A stretch of 18,363 nt of DNA. Source: Nannocystis sp. GTDB lineage: Bacteria > Myxococcota_A > Polyangia > Nannocystales > Nannocystaceae. Below, piece after piece: positions 1 through 7,379 of this stretch (its first letter is position 1; the number at the start of each line of letters is the position of its first letter). The stretch spans positions 1-18,363 of the forward strand of contig JADJRG010000012.1 in NCBI GenBank assembly GCA_016712315.1, given 5' to 3'. A program made the position numbers and the translations under genes. The notes beneath the pieces are model-generated. The model saw nothing but the letters and a program-made list of their open reading frames with translations. It was not told where the DNA came from and searched no databases.

Positions 1-579
1 GTTGTTGATCGTCACGGTATCGGTCGATCCACTTACCGCAAGCTCCGCCGCCGCCGCGCTCGTATCAGCGGTCAGGAGCGACGTGCCGCAGTAGAAGGGA
101 AAGCGCGTGTCGCCGCTCGCCACGTAGACGATGTAAGGCGCCCCCGTCACCGGGTACGCGCCCGGCGACAGCCCGCCCGGCTTGCCGCTGCGGACTTGCC
201 ACGGCGGCACCTCTAACACGTTGCACCGGAGCCGCCTCGATACCGCCGCCGCCGCCGCGTCCACCCGCACGCTGCCCAGCCAACCGACGCCAGCCAGCGG
301 GGCGAAGAACGCCGCCGCCTCTGCCCAAGCGTCGGCCGTCTTGCCCTCGTCACTGGACCCGCTCATACCCGAGCACTCCGCCTTGATCGTCAGCGACCAC
401 GGGCGCGGATAGTCAGGCAGCGGGTCATAGATCTCCCGCTCGCCGCCCAAGATGTCGATACGCTGCACCCGCGGCCGAACGCTCAGGCCGGGTAGGTCGT
501 GATCCAGCACGGTCCACACCGCCCCGCTGCTGCGCGTCGTCGCGACTGTTGAGCCTTCCCACGTAAAGGTGACGGCCAT
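1..579 (-). CDS. Distal tail (Dit-like) protein, C-terminus cut by window edge
   Basis: An open frame starts at ATG 579-577, 2 nt after the tape-measure stop, and stays open for 193 codons to the window edge. It begins MAVTFTWEGSTVATTRSSG and carries a beta-rich pattern with RIDILGGEREIYDPLPDY near residues 46-65 and RRLRCNVLEVPPW near residues 115-127. In siphophages the gene directly after the tape measure usually encodes Dit, the hub ring that joins the tail tube to the tip complex and receptor-binding parts. The call rests mainly on this position and on the beta-strand-rich composition with a late glycine/proline-rich loop; I see no diagnostic Dit motif. A general tail-tip protein is the alternative. 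The expected Tal/tip genes would lie beyond position 1. Confidence 0.6.
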   Translation of the reverse strand, partial: MAVTFTWEGSTVATTRSSGAVWTVLDHDLPGLSVRPRVQRIDILGGEREIYDPLPDYPRPWSLTIKAECSGMSGSSDEGKTADAWAEAAAFFAPLAGVGWLGSVRVDAAAAAVSRRLRCNVLEVPPWQVRSGKPGGLSPGAYPVTGAPYIVYVASGDTRFPFYCGTSLLTADTSAAAAELAVSGSTDTVTINN

Positions 580-581
580 GG

Positions 582-3500
582 TTACGGGCGCCTCGCCGCG
601 CGCTCGTTCAGCGCCTTGCCGAGATCGTCTAGCACTACCACGTCATCCGTTATGACCTTGACCACCGCCCGCGCGATCTCGCGCCCGTCGATGTACATAG
701 AGGCGTTGACGTTGACCGCTCCAATACTCACGCTCTGGATCGTCGCCGTGTCAGCCGTGACGCTGGCCACGCGGAAGGCGCCGCCTCCCCCACCGGCGCC
801 AGCACCCGCCCCGGCAAACGCCATGCCGCCCGGCCCGCCCCCGTTCAGGGCTGCGACCAGGGCGGCCAGTTTCGTGGCGTCGGGCATTTTCGTCAGGGCC
901 AACTCCTTCAGCGCCGATGCCAGCTTGCCGAACGCATCACCGAGTTGCCCAATCGCCAGCGTCTTGGGATCGTTCGGCGCAATGGTGATCCCGGCGAGCG
1001 CGTCTTGCATCGCCTGCACCGCCCGCGTTACCGTGTCTCGAAGCTGCTGGGCGAAGAAGTCGGCCCGGTTCCCGCGCGTCCGCTGCGTATGCCCGAGGCC
1101 CGCCCGCGTGGGGTCGGAGCCGAACAGCTTCGATTGCGCCAGATCCATGAGTGACCCGATCCCGCTCCCGAAGTCGCCCAGCCCCTTCATGCCGCGCGCC
1201 AGCGCCTCGGATAGGTCCGCCCGCGCCTTGGCTTCTTCAGTGGTGATCGTCAGGGCAATCTCTCCCATCATCTTGAAGACCGCCGCAATGTTCGCCTTCA
1301 CCATATCGAGCTTTGCGCCCAGGTCTGCGGGGCTGGTCACGGTCGCGAGCGCCCCCACGTCCGCCGCCTTGGCAAGCCCAACCGCCGCAGCGATGTAGCT
1401 GGCGAACGCTTGCATACGGTCGATCATCGGCTTTGACGCCTCGGCGGTCAGCCCCCACGCATCGGCGATAGCTTGCATCTCGGGCGCCAGCCGCTCCCGC
1501 ACCCAATTGAGAACCGCGCGCAGTTCAACCACATCCGCCTCGATGTCGCCCTTCAATGTCCCCACGTCAGCCAGCTTGGCAAGCCCGATTGCCGCCCCGA
1601 TCCACGCGCCGAACTCAGTCATGCGCGCGGTCATCTCGCCTGCCGCCTTCGATGCCACGCCCCAAGCGTCGGCGCTGGCTTGCATCTCGGGCGCCAGTCT
1701 ATCGCGCACCCAATTGAGAACCGCGCGCAGTTCGATAACGTCGGCCTCGATCTCGCCCCTAAGCTCACCAACCGCCGCCGCCTTGGCAAGGGATAGCGCC
1801 GCCCCGATCCAGCCGCCGAACGATTGCATTTGCTCAGTCATGCGCGCCGCGTCCTCACTTGCGACCTTCCAAGCATCCGCCACCCGTTGCATCTCCGGTG
1901 CGAGGTGTTCTCGCACCCAATTGAGTACAGCCCGGATCTCGATAACGTCCGCCTCGATCTCCCCCTTCAGCGTCCCCACCGCCGACAGCTTCGCCAGTTC
2001 CAGAGCCGCGCCGATCCACCCGGCGAACTCTTGCATACTCTCGGTGCTGCGCTTTGCCGCGTCCGCCCCCAGCGACCACGCGCCGACAAGCTCCTCAAGC
2101 GCGGGGGCGAGAACGTCGCGGACTTCTTCGAGCACCTTGACTACCGCCTCGACGTTGTAAGTCAGTTCGGCCTTGACTTCCCCGATTGCCGCTAGCTTCA
2201 AAATCTCTACCGCCGCGCCCATTGTCGCCGCGAAGTCCTTTAGATCGGTGATCCACTGAGCACGCGCCGCCGCGTCCCCGGCCCCTTTGAGCCAGTTCTC
2301 TACCAGGAGCGTCGCCGCCTGTTGCATCCGGCCCAAGTTGGTTTGAAGGATCTGAAGCTCAGGCACCTGCACCGTGACCAGCTTTGACAAGTCGCCGATG
2401 TCGCCAGCGCGCAGAGCATCCGCCGCCGCTTTCACCATGCCCGCGAACTCGGACAGGTTCGCCACGAATTTGGCCCGCGCGGTATCGTCGCCCGTCGCCA
2501 GCCAGCCCGTGACCATAGCCCGCGCCCATACCCCGATGCGCTCGATTGACTCACTGGCGGTTTGCAGTTGGTGATCAGCGACCGCGACGATTCCCGCAAG
2601 GTTCAGCCCGCCCACGGTTGACAGCGCATCGGAGACGGCCTTCATGGCCCGCGCGAACTCCTCCGCTCCGAACGATGACAGCATAGACGCCTGCCCTAGC
2701 ACCCCTTGCGCCCATACCGCGATCCGCAGCACCGCCGCTTTCAGCGCGTCCATTTGGGTATCGGTCGGGAATTTGGCCGATGCCATTTTCGTCATGTTGT
2801 CGGCGATGCCGCCCCATACCCCCGCGATCTTGCCCACGGTGTCCGCAAGCATTCCGGCCCAAGACGCCTCCCCGCCCGTCAGGAGGTTCTCGGCTTGCAG
2901 CCCTTGCAGTTCCTTGATCGCGGGGAACGCTTGCGAGAGTTGGGTCAGCCCGGCGTTGATCGCCTTGATCTGCCCCGGCCCGGCCTTCGACACGTCGGAC
3001 ACCGGGAGCAGGGAGCCGAGGTAGGACACCGACTTGATGAAGTCGGTAAGGATGATGGTCATGCGGAGATACTTGGATTTGGCCTGCGCGATCTGCTCAT
3101 CAGTCGGCATGATCATCTCGGCCAGCTTCTTGCCGAAGTCAGCCAGCCCGTTCGCCACCGCGCTCATCTTGCCCACGATGTCAGCCAACGCGGCGACGGC
3201 CTTTTGGTCGTTCTTTTGGATGCCCGACGCGAGGCCCAACGTGATCCAATCGCCTAGTTGGGCGAAGACCTTGGAGGGCGACGCGATGCCGAGCATGTCG
3301 ATAACAACCTGGGGGAGAAGTGCAACCAGCCCGCGCAGCTTGTCTAGCACCAGATTCCAGCCCGTTTCGAGAGCGGTTCGGATACCGTCGCCGATTGACC
3401 GGCCGATGTCCATAGCCCTTTGCAGCACGCTATCTTTCAGCGTCCCCAGCCATGCCGCCAGCGCGCCGACCAGAGCCTTGACCCGGTTGATCGCAGTGTT

Positions 3501-5429
3501 TGCCGCCTCATGCAGCGTTGCCCACGCCCCGCGCCAGTCGCCGGAGAGTAGTTGCATCCCGGCGGTGACGACGCTTTTGATGTAGTCGATACCGATCTGG
3601 ACCGCCGCCCGAATCGTGGTCCATGCCGCGTCCGCTAGCAGGGTGATCGTATCCCACGCCAGCGCGAACGCAGCCCGTACCGCGTCAAGGCCCGTCTGCA
3701 CAAGCGAGCGGTACACCTCCAGCGCGCCCGTTACCAGACTCACCAAGTCGGCCCACGCCGCCGCCGCCCCGCCCGTGATCCCTGCCCACGCCGCCGACAG
3801 AGCCGCCCCTATGCCCGTCGCGATCTCGATAACCTTATCCTTCGCGGCCTGGAACGCGGCCCCGATAGCGGCCTTGATCTCTTCCCACTTGGCAATCGTC
3901 GCCGCCTTGAGGTCATCCCACTTGGCTTTGATCCATGCCACAATCTCGGCGGCCTTGGCTTTGATCTGGTCGCCGTATCGCACCCAGCCCGCGTAGAGCA
4001 GGATCAGCCCGCCCGTGAGAATCGTCAGGATGACAGCCTTGATCGTGTTGGAGTGCGCTGAGATCGCAGCAACCGCAGCCGCCCCCGCCGCCTTGATCCC
4101 CTCCCATGCCGCCGTGATCCCGGCCTTGATCGCCTCGAATGCCGCCGACAGCGCCGCCTTGATCTCGTCGCCCTTCGCTCGCCAAATCAGGAACGCGGCG
4201 ACGACGGCCGCAATCGCCAGCGCAACCGGGCCCGTCAGCACCGTTGCCACCGTGCCGAGCACAACGGACAGCCCGCCCGCCGCAGTCACCCACCCGCCGA
4301 TGACGCCGACGATTGACATAACGATGGGGACGAACGGGCCGATGACAGCCATGACCGTGCCGAACACGACGGCTATGCCGCCGATGGCTGCGACGATGCC
4401 AGCGATGGCGGGGTTCTTGGCGATGAAGACCAACACGTCCCCAACGAACTTGCCGAATGCCATAGCCTTTTCAAGGATGGCTTTGAAGTCGATGTTAGCG
4501 ATAGCCTCGCCGATCCCGAGCGCCGCTTCCTTGATGCTGGCGAACGCGCCCGCGATATCGAAGCCGGACAGTTCGGAGAGGCTGGCGACTAGGCCGGAAA
4601 TGCCGCCCTTCTCAAACGCGCCCTTCAAGGTATCGGCCACGTCCTGCACTTGCGAGCCGAAATCGTTGAACCAGTCGCCAACCTTTAGGCCGGTGAATTT
4701 CTCAATGGCCATGCCGATTTCATCGAACGTCGCCCAATAGTCGCCGCTCTGGAGGTTGGTTAGAGCCGTGGCAAGTTCACTGAGGAAGGGCAGGAACGCA
4801 TCAAGCCCCGCCTTCGCCGCATCGAACAGCGGTTCGGTCATAGTCCGCTTGATCTGCGACCACGTATCCGAGAGCGTTGACATCTTGCCCTCAAACGTGT
4901 TGGACAGCGCATCCATGCCGCCGCCGAACTTCTCCTTAGCGATGCGCGTCGCCGTCTCGAATGCCAGGGGCAGCGGCGACATAAGCTGGCCGCTCTTCGA
5001 GAACTCCACCCCTTGCGCCGCCAACTCCTCCCGCGTCACCACGCCCAACTCTTGCAGGCGGCTGATCGCCTCGCCCGTCGCCCCGGCGCTGAACTTGCCG
5101 AACGTGAGCGCGATCTCTGCGAAGTCCTTTCCCGTCCCCGCCGCCACGTCGCCGATCACCGTCCGCATATCGCCAGCCGACATCTTGGCAAGGTCCATAC
5201 TCTTGCCCGCGGTCAGGCCGAACCCAAGCATCACCTTCTCGGCTTCGACCAACTGCGGCAACTCAAACGGGGTCGCAGCGCCGAACGCGGCGAGCTCTTC
5301 CATCCGCTCCTTCGCGCCCTCAGTCGATCCCATGAGCGTACCGAGCTGGGTGTTGTACGTTTCAAACTGAGCATTGGCCGCGATGCCGCCCTTGACGAAA
5401 TCCATTGAGGCGCCCGCCAGTTTGGACAC
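582..5429 (-). CDS. Tail tape measure protein (main frame)
   Basis: The 1615-codon frame encodes the tape measure, which sets tail length and is later ejected with the DNA. Evidence: great length, alanine-rich helices, a hydrophobic block around residues 320-420 with several membrane-spanning-type helices and another near 465-485, and the motif GIASPSKVFAQLGDWITLGL near residues 715-735, typical of tape measures. The N-terminal part (TPFELPQLVEAEKVMLGFG) resembles the PhageMin_Tail region. Residues 1081-1356 are four 69-residue repeats. The first usable start in this frame is GTG 5429, but the frame is open and protein-like up to TGA 5579-5577 (it includes INPATVAAAAGLAVVALG just before the GTG). 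No ATG/GTG/TTG lies in that extension, so the true N-terminus is probably encoded in another frame from 5697. It follows the G/GT genes, as expected. Confidence 0.93.
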   Translation of the reverse strand: MSKLAGASMDFVKGGIAANAQFETYNTQLGTLMGSTEGAKERMEELAAFGAATPFELPQLVEAEKVMLGFGLTAGKSMDLAKMSAGDMRTVIGDVAAGTGKDFAEIALTFGKFSAGATGEAISRLQELGVVTREELAAQGVEFSKSGQLMSPLPLAFETATRIAKEKFGGGMDALSNTFEGKMSTLSDTWSQIKRTMTEPLFDAAKAGLDAFLPFLSELATALTNLQSGDYWATFDEIGMAIEKFTGLKVGDWFNDFGSQVQDVADTLKGAFEKGGISGLVASLSELSGFDIAGAFASIKEAALGIGEAIANIDFKAILEKAMAFGKFVGDVLVFIAKNPAIAGIVAAIGGIAVVFGTVMAVIGPFVPIVMSIVGVIGGWVTAAGGLSVVLGTVATVLTGPVALAIAAVVAAFLIWRAKGDEIKAALSAAFEAIKAGITAAWEGIKAAGAAAVAAISAHSNTIKAVILTILTGGLILLYAGWVRYGDQIKAKAAEIVAWIKAKWDDLKAATIAKWEEIKAAIGAAFQAAKDKVIEIATGIGAALSAAWAGITGGAAAAWADLVSLVTGALEVYRSLVQTGLDAVRAAFALAWDTITLLADAAWTTIRAAVQIGIDYIKSVVTAGMQLLSGDWRGAWATLHEAANTAINRVKALVGALAAWLGTLKDSVLQRAMDIGRSIGDGIRTALETGWNLVLDKLRGLVALLPQVVIDMLGIASPSKVFAQLGDWITLGLASGIQKNDQKAVAALADIVGKMSAVANGLADFGKKLAEMIMPTDEQIAQAKSKYLRMTIILTDFIKSVSYLGSLLPVSDVSKAGPGQIKAINAGLTQLSQAFPAIKELQGLQAENLLTGGEASWAGMLADTVGKIAGVWGGIADNMTKMASAKFPTDTQMDALKAAVLRIAVWAQGVLGQASMLSSFGAEEFARAMKAVSDALSTVGGLNLAGIVAVADHQLQTASESIERIGVWARAMVTGWLATGDDTARAKFVANLSEFAGMVKAAADALRAGDIGDLSKLVTVQVPELQILQTNLGRMQQAATLLVENWLKGAGDAAARAQWITDLKDFAATMGAAVEILKLAAIGEVKAELTYNVEAVVKVLEEVRDVLAPALEELVGAWSLGADAAKRSTESMQEFAGWIGAALELAKLSAVGTLKGEIEADVIEIRAVLNWVREHLAPEMQRVADAWKVASEDAARMTEQMQSFGGWIGAALSLAKAAAVGELRGEIEADVIELRAVLNWVRDRLAPEMQASADAWGVASKAAGEMTARMTEFGAWIGAAIGLAKLADVGTLKGDIEADVVELRAVLNWVRERLAPEMQAIADAWGLTAEASKPMIDRMQAFASYIAAAVGLAKAADVGALATVTSPADLGAKLDMVKANIAAVFKMMGEIALTITTEEAKARADLSEALARGMKGLGDFGSGIGSLMDLAQSKLFGSDPTRAGLGHTQRTRGNRADFFAQQLRDTVTRAVQAMQDALAGITIAPNDPKTLAIGQLGDAFGKLASALKELALTKMPDATKLAALVAALNGGGPGGMAFAGAGAGAGGGGGAFRVASVTADTATIQSVSIGAVNVNASMYIDGREIARAVVKVITDDVVVLDDLGKALNERAARRP
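1362..2189 (-). repeat. Tandem 207-bp (69-residue) repeats inside the tape measure gene
   Basis: Four consecutive units of exactly 69 residues cover tape-measure residues 1081-1149, 1150-1218, 1219-1287 and 1288-1356. The last three are close copies sharing EADV, RAVLNWVR and LAPEMQ, then an amphipathic helix ending in A-x-x-LAK. The word tgcatct recurs on the plus strand at 1474, 1681 and 1888, exactly 207 bp apart, and the fourth, diverged copy aligns at about 2095. An older ~71-residue unit appears to precede them (starting DIGDLSKLV), and a decayed one follows (DVGALATV). Each unit looks like two or three helices, so the array is a helical ladder of the kind that sets tail length. Confidence 0.9.
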
Positions 5430-5697
5430 CCCAAGCGCGACGACAGCCAGCCCGGCAGCGGCGGCGACGGTAGCGGGGTTGATGGCCAGACCGCAGCCTG
5501 AATCCCCCTTCAGCCGACCCCAGCCCGCCTCGATCTCTGGCAGCTGAGTCGGCGCCAGCGCCCTTAGCGACGGCCTTCACCCAACGCCCCCAAGCTTTCG
5601 CGCCCCCAATCTCTTGGATCTGAGCGATGTGAACCTGCGAGCAACTTGCCCGGAGGACCGATATTGAAATCTTCTGCTCCAATTCGCTCGGCGTCAC
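5362..5697 (-). CDS. Probable true N-terminus of the tape measure, in a different frame
   Basis: GTG 5697 lies 9 nt after the stop of the chaperone frameshift product, with a GGGGG ribosome-binding stretch about 5 nt upstream. The frame encodes TPSELEQKISISVL followed by AQIQEIGGAKAWGRWVKAVA, protein-like and in the style of tape-measure N-termini. After about residue 48 it turns into arginine-rich out-of-frame text up to its stop at 5362, while the tape-measure frame (PEIEAGWGRLKG) makes sense from about 5540 on. Passing from this frame to the tape-measure frame requires skipping one base (+1) somewhere in about 5577-5497. I read this as one gene split by an indel or frameshift rather than as a separate 111-residue protein. 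A small independent overlapping gene cannot be excluded. Confidence 0.55.
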   Translation of the reverse strand: MTPSELEQKISISVLRASCSQVHIAQIQEIGGAKAWGRWVKAVAKGAGADSAARDRGGLGSAEGGFRLRSGHQPRYRRRRCRAGCRRAWGVQTGGRLNGFRQGRHRGQCSV

Positions 5698-5706
5698 GCT
5701 TGCCCC

Positions 5707-6542
5707 CTACCCCTTCGCCGCTTCATACGCCGCCTTCTGGCGCGCATCCCAATCGTTCGCCCACTCCCCCAACAAATCCCGCTCGACACTGGCCAGCGCA
5801 TCGGGGTCTATCGGGGGAATGGTCAGCCGCCCGGTCAGTCCCGCGTTCAGATCCAGCCGCGCCCACAGCCGCCCCACCCACGGCTCTATCCACTCCGGTA
5901 CGTACTTCCCCAGCGCGGCGGGAACCGGGTTCCGTTCGCACCAGTCCGCGTACCATTCGTCCGAGGGGGGGCGGCGCCACTTGAGATCGCCTAAGCCTCG
6001 GCGCCGGTCTTCTGGGACCGTAAAGGGTCGCGCAGCGCCGGCCGGCTAACGTCGTCAACGTGGGCGCGCAGCCGGGCGAACAGGACCGCGCGCACTGGCG
6101 TAGGCAGCGACCCGATAGCCGCCTCCCGGTCACTCTTGCGCCCCGCAGACAGGCCGGGGGGAATCGCGCCCGTCGCCTCGGTGTCATCGGTCCCGACGCC
6201 TAGCACCCACGTCGCGAACCACGCGCGGTTGTATCGGTCGATGTCCACCTTGACGCCCTTGCGCGCGTCGTCCTGCTGCGCGTGGTTCTGAAGCTGGTCA
6301 TCCTCGCCCGCCGTGATCCCTAGCCGAGCGTCGAGGTAGACGCCATCCGCGATGAACGCCGTAAAGTCGCCATCGGTCGCCGCCTCAGCTTCGAGCAGCT
6401 TGGCAAGCGGAGTGCCTTCCCGGCTGGCGTCACCGATCAGCGCATCTTGGAAGTCGGTGTCATCGAACCGGATGCGCTTCGTTGCGCGCGGGTCAACCGA
6501 CCATCGGACATTACCTATCGTCACGTCACACTCTCCGATCAT
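5707..6542 (-). CDS. Tail assembly chaperone gpGT-like fusion made by -1 frameshift
   Basis: Reading frame 0 from the gpG start through 6021 and then shifting back one base at CCCTTTA (6027-6021) gives a product of about 278 residues ending at TAG 5709-5707. The shifted part starts TVPEDRRRGLGDLKW and contains PPSDEWYADWCERNPVPAAL and YVPEWIEPWVGRLWARLDL, clearly a real protein rather than shadow text. This T-like part has no start codon of its own that would give a full product. In lambda and many siphophages the same arrangement (gpG, and a rarer gpG-T from -1 slippage just before the tape measure gene) yields chaperones that hold the tape measure during tail assembly. Position, direction of shift and heptamer all agree. 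The next gene starts 9 nt after the stop. Confidence 0.82.
5991..6542 (-). CDS. Tail assembly chaperone gpG-like
   Basis: This 183-codon acidic protein (MIGECDVTIGNVRWSVDP at the start) precedes the frameshift extension and the tape measure. By position and by the frameshift it is the abundant short tail chaperone, expected to bind the tape measure and help recruit tube subunits. The frame-0 stop TAG 5993-5991 follows the slippery heptamer by about nine codons. Start choice is uncertain. ATG 6542 has no Shine-Dalgarno and is only 7 nt from a large hairpin, while GTG 6524 has GGAGAG six bases upstream (6536-6531). I favour GTG 6524, giving MTIGNVRWSVDP. Sequence similarity to a named chaperone family is not visible to me, so the role rests on context. 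Confidence 0.8.
   Translation of the reverse strand: MIGECDVTIGNVRWSVDPRATKRIRFDDTDFQDALIGDASREGTPLAKLLEAEAATDGDFTAFIADGVYLDARLGITAGEDDQLQNHAQQDDARKGVKVDIDRYNRAWFATWVLGVGTDDTEATGAIPPGLSAGRKSDREAAIGSLPTPVRAVLFARLRAHVDDVSRPALRDPLRSQKTGAEA
6021..6027 (-). promoter_or_regulatory. -1 ribosomal frameshift slippery heptamer CCCTTTA
   Basis: On the minus strand the frame-0 codons read GAC CCT TTA, so C-CCT-TTA fits the X-XXY-YYZ rule exactly and in the correct phase. A one-base backward slip leads from the gpG frame into the open T-like frame that ends at 5707. No strong downstream stimulatory hairpin was identified by eye; the following 30 nt are GC-rich. Confidence 0.8.
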
Positions 6543-6549
6543 ATAGAGC

Positions 6550-6592
6550 GCCGGGCGGGTGCCAGCCGGCTAGGGACTGGCACCGACCCGGC
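6550..6592 (-). other. Long inverted repeat / RNA hairpin upstream of gpG
   Basis: The arms GCCGGG...CCCGGC (outer, 6 bp) and GGTGCCAG...CTGGCACC (inner, 8 bp) are perfect complements, separated by a 2-nt internal loop with one possible G-U pair, and close an 11-nt loop. The element fills much of the 111-bp gap between the short tail-tube paralogue and gpG and ends 7 nt before ATG 6542. No T-run follows, so it is not a standard intrinsic terminator. It could be an RNA processing or stability site, or could limit translation of gpG from the upstream ATG. Confidence 0.7.
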
Positions 6593-6653
6593 GACTCAAG
6601 GTTGTGATCCATCCGCGCCTAGCCCGCGCAAGGATTGACCGGGTTGCCTACGC

Positions 6654-7073
6654 TTACGTAACCGTCGCCGCGCCCGTGAACCGGAAGCCAACCTCCAGAA
6701 GCGACAGGAGTTCCGGCGAGGTCTTCGGGACGCTTGAGAAGATGTAGCTTTCGCTGGAGAAGGTCCAGTTGGTTACGAACGTGATCGCAAAGGTGCGCGA
6801 CCCCGTGCGCGTGACGTAGAAGCTGGTCGTTGGATCGCCGGGCGAACTGCCCCCCACGTCGGCCTGAAAGGTGACGGTCATATCCGACACCCGCGTAAAG
6901 CCAGCCGGGAGGATGACGGGCGAACTGTGCCCCGAGCCGGTCAACTCATGCAGAGCCGCTTCGAGCGCGCCCGCGTTGCCGACATCTCCGACGATCAGCG
7001 GGGTCCAGTTGAGCGGGGACGCCGCGTGATCGTCAATCGTATAGACTCTATCTGACGGGCCAGGAACGGCCAT
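6654..7073 (-). CDS. Short tail-tube-like protein, paralogue of the gene at 7376-8167
   Basis: The 139-residue protein starts MAVPGPSDRVYTIDD and shares ordered landmarks with the larger tail protein two genes upstream: PGPS-x-R at the N-terminus, E-x-x-L-x-ELTGS near residue 40, a DMT...AD strand near residues 63-72, and a closing PKT-x-P...FTG-x-A motif near the end (SVPKTSPELLSLLEVGFRF here). These are hallmarks of one fold, most likely the beta-barrel of tail tube or tube-like proteins. It begins 18 nt after the preceding stop with a GGGGAAGGGAG ribosome-binding stretch. It could be a minor tube subunit, a tube-initiating or tube-capping ring, or a decoy duplicate. Which of the pair is the major tube protein is not decidable here. 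Confidence 0.65.
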   Translation of the reverse strand: MAVPGPSDRVYTIDDHAASPLNWTPLIVGDVGNAGALEAALHELTGSGHSSPVILPAGFTRVSDMTVTFQADVGGSSPGDPTTSFYVTRTGSRTFAITFVTNWTFSSESYIFSSVPKTSPELLSLLEVGFRFTGAATVT

Positions 7074-7091
7074 CTGATTACTCCCTTCCCC

Positions 7092-7379
7092 TTAGTGGGG
7101 CTTGCCCGTCGCCAGCACGCCGACGGCACGGGGCCAGTCGGAAGCGCCGGGCGCGGGAATGTTGAAAGACTTCTGCTCGACCAGCGCCGCCGTCTTGCGC
7201 ATGGCCTCCGCCGCGTGCAATGAGCCGCACGCATAGATTCGATACGTCGCCGGGATGTGCTGCCCAGCCTTCCGAATGGTGAACTCCAGCAGCGCCATGT
7301 CAGCGGCCGGATCTAGAAGCGCATGGCAGATCGCGCAGCGCATCGACGGGTCAACGGGGAACGCGGCAGCGGTCATCAT
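7092..7379 (-). CDS. Small CxxC...CxxxH protein between two tail-tube paralogues
   Basis: I start this gene at ATG 7379, whose ATGATGA overlaps the TGA of the tube gene (7378-7376), implying translational coupling. The frame extends further upstream but that part is inside the tube gene and reads as arginine-rich shadow text. The 95-residue product has C15-x2-C18 (MRCAICHALL) and C51-x3-H55 (YACGSLHAAEAMR), a plausible single zinc site of the zinc-ribbon or treble-clef sort. No signal peptide or membrane segment is seen. Function is unknown; the location between structural tail genes suggests an accessory virion or assembly protein. Confidence 0.7.
   Translation of the reverse strand: MMTAAAFPVDPSMRCAICHALLDPAADMALLEFTIRKAGQHIPATYRIYACGSLHAAEAMRKTAALVEQKSFNIPAPGASDWPRAVGVLATGKPH

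Noticed and set aside
1362..2189. CRISPR-like or satellite repeat
   Set aside because: The 207-bp period is in frame and protein-coding, without spacers.
616..4740. Several plus-strand frames opposite the tape measure gene (up to 260 codons)
   Set aside because: Serine/alanine/proline-rich mirror text of an alanine-rich gene, including mirrored repeats; no ribosome-binding sites or domains seen.
5723..6187. Third minus-strand frame overlapping gpG and its extension (154 codons)
   Set aside because: Arginine-rich and unlike a protein; the true extension is in the -1 frame ending at 5707.
6550..6592. Hairpin as an intrinsic terminator
   Set aside because: Strong stem but no T-run on the minus strand; recorded only as a hairpin.
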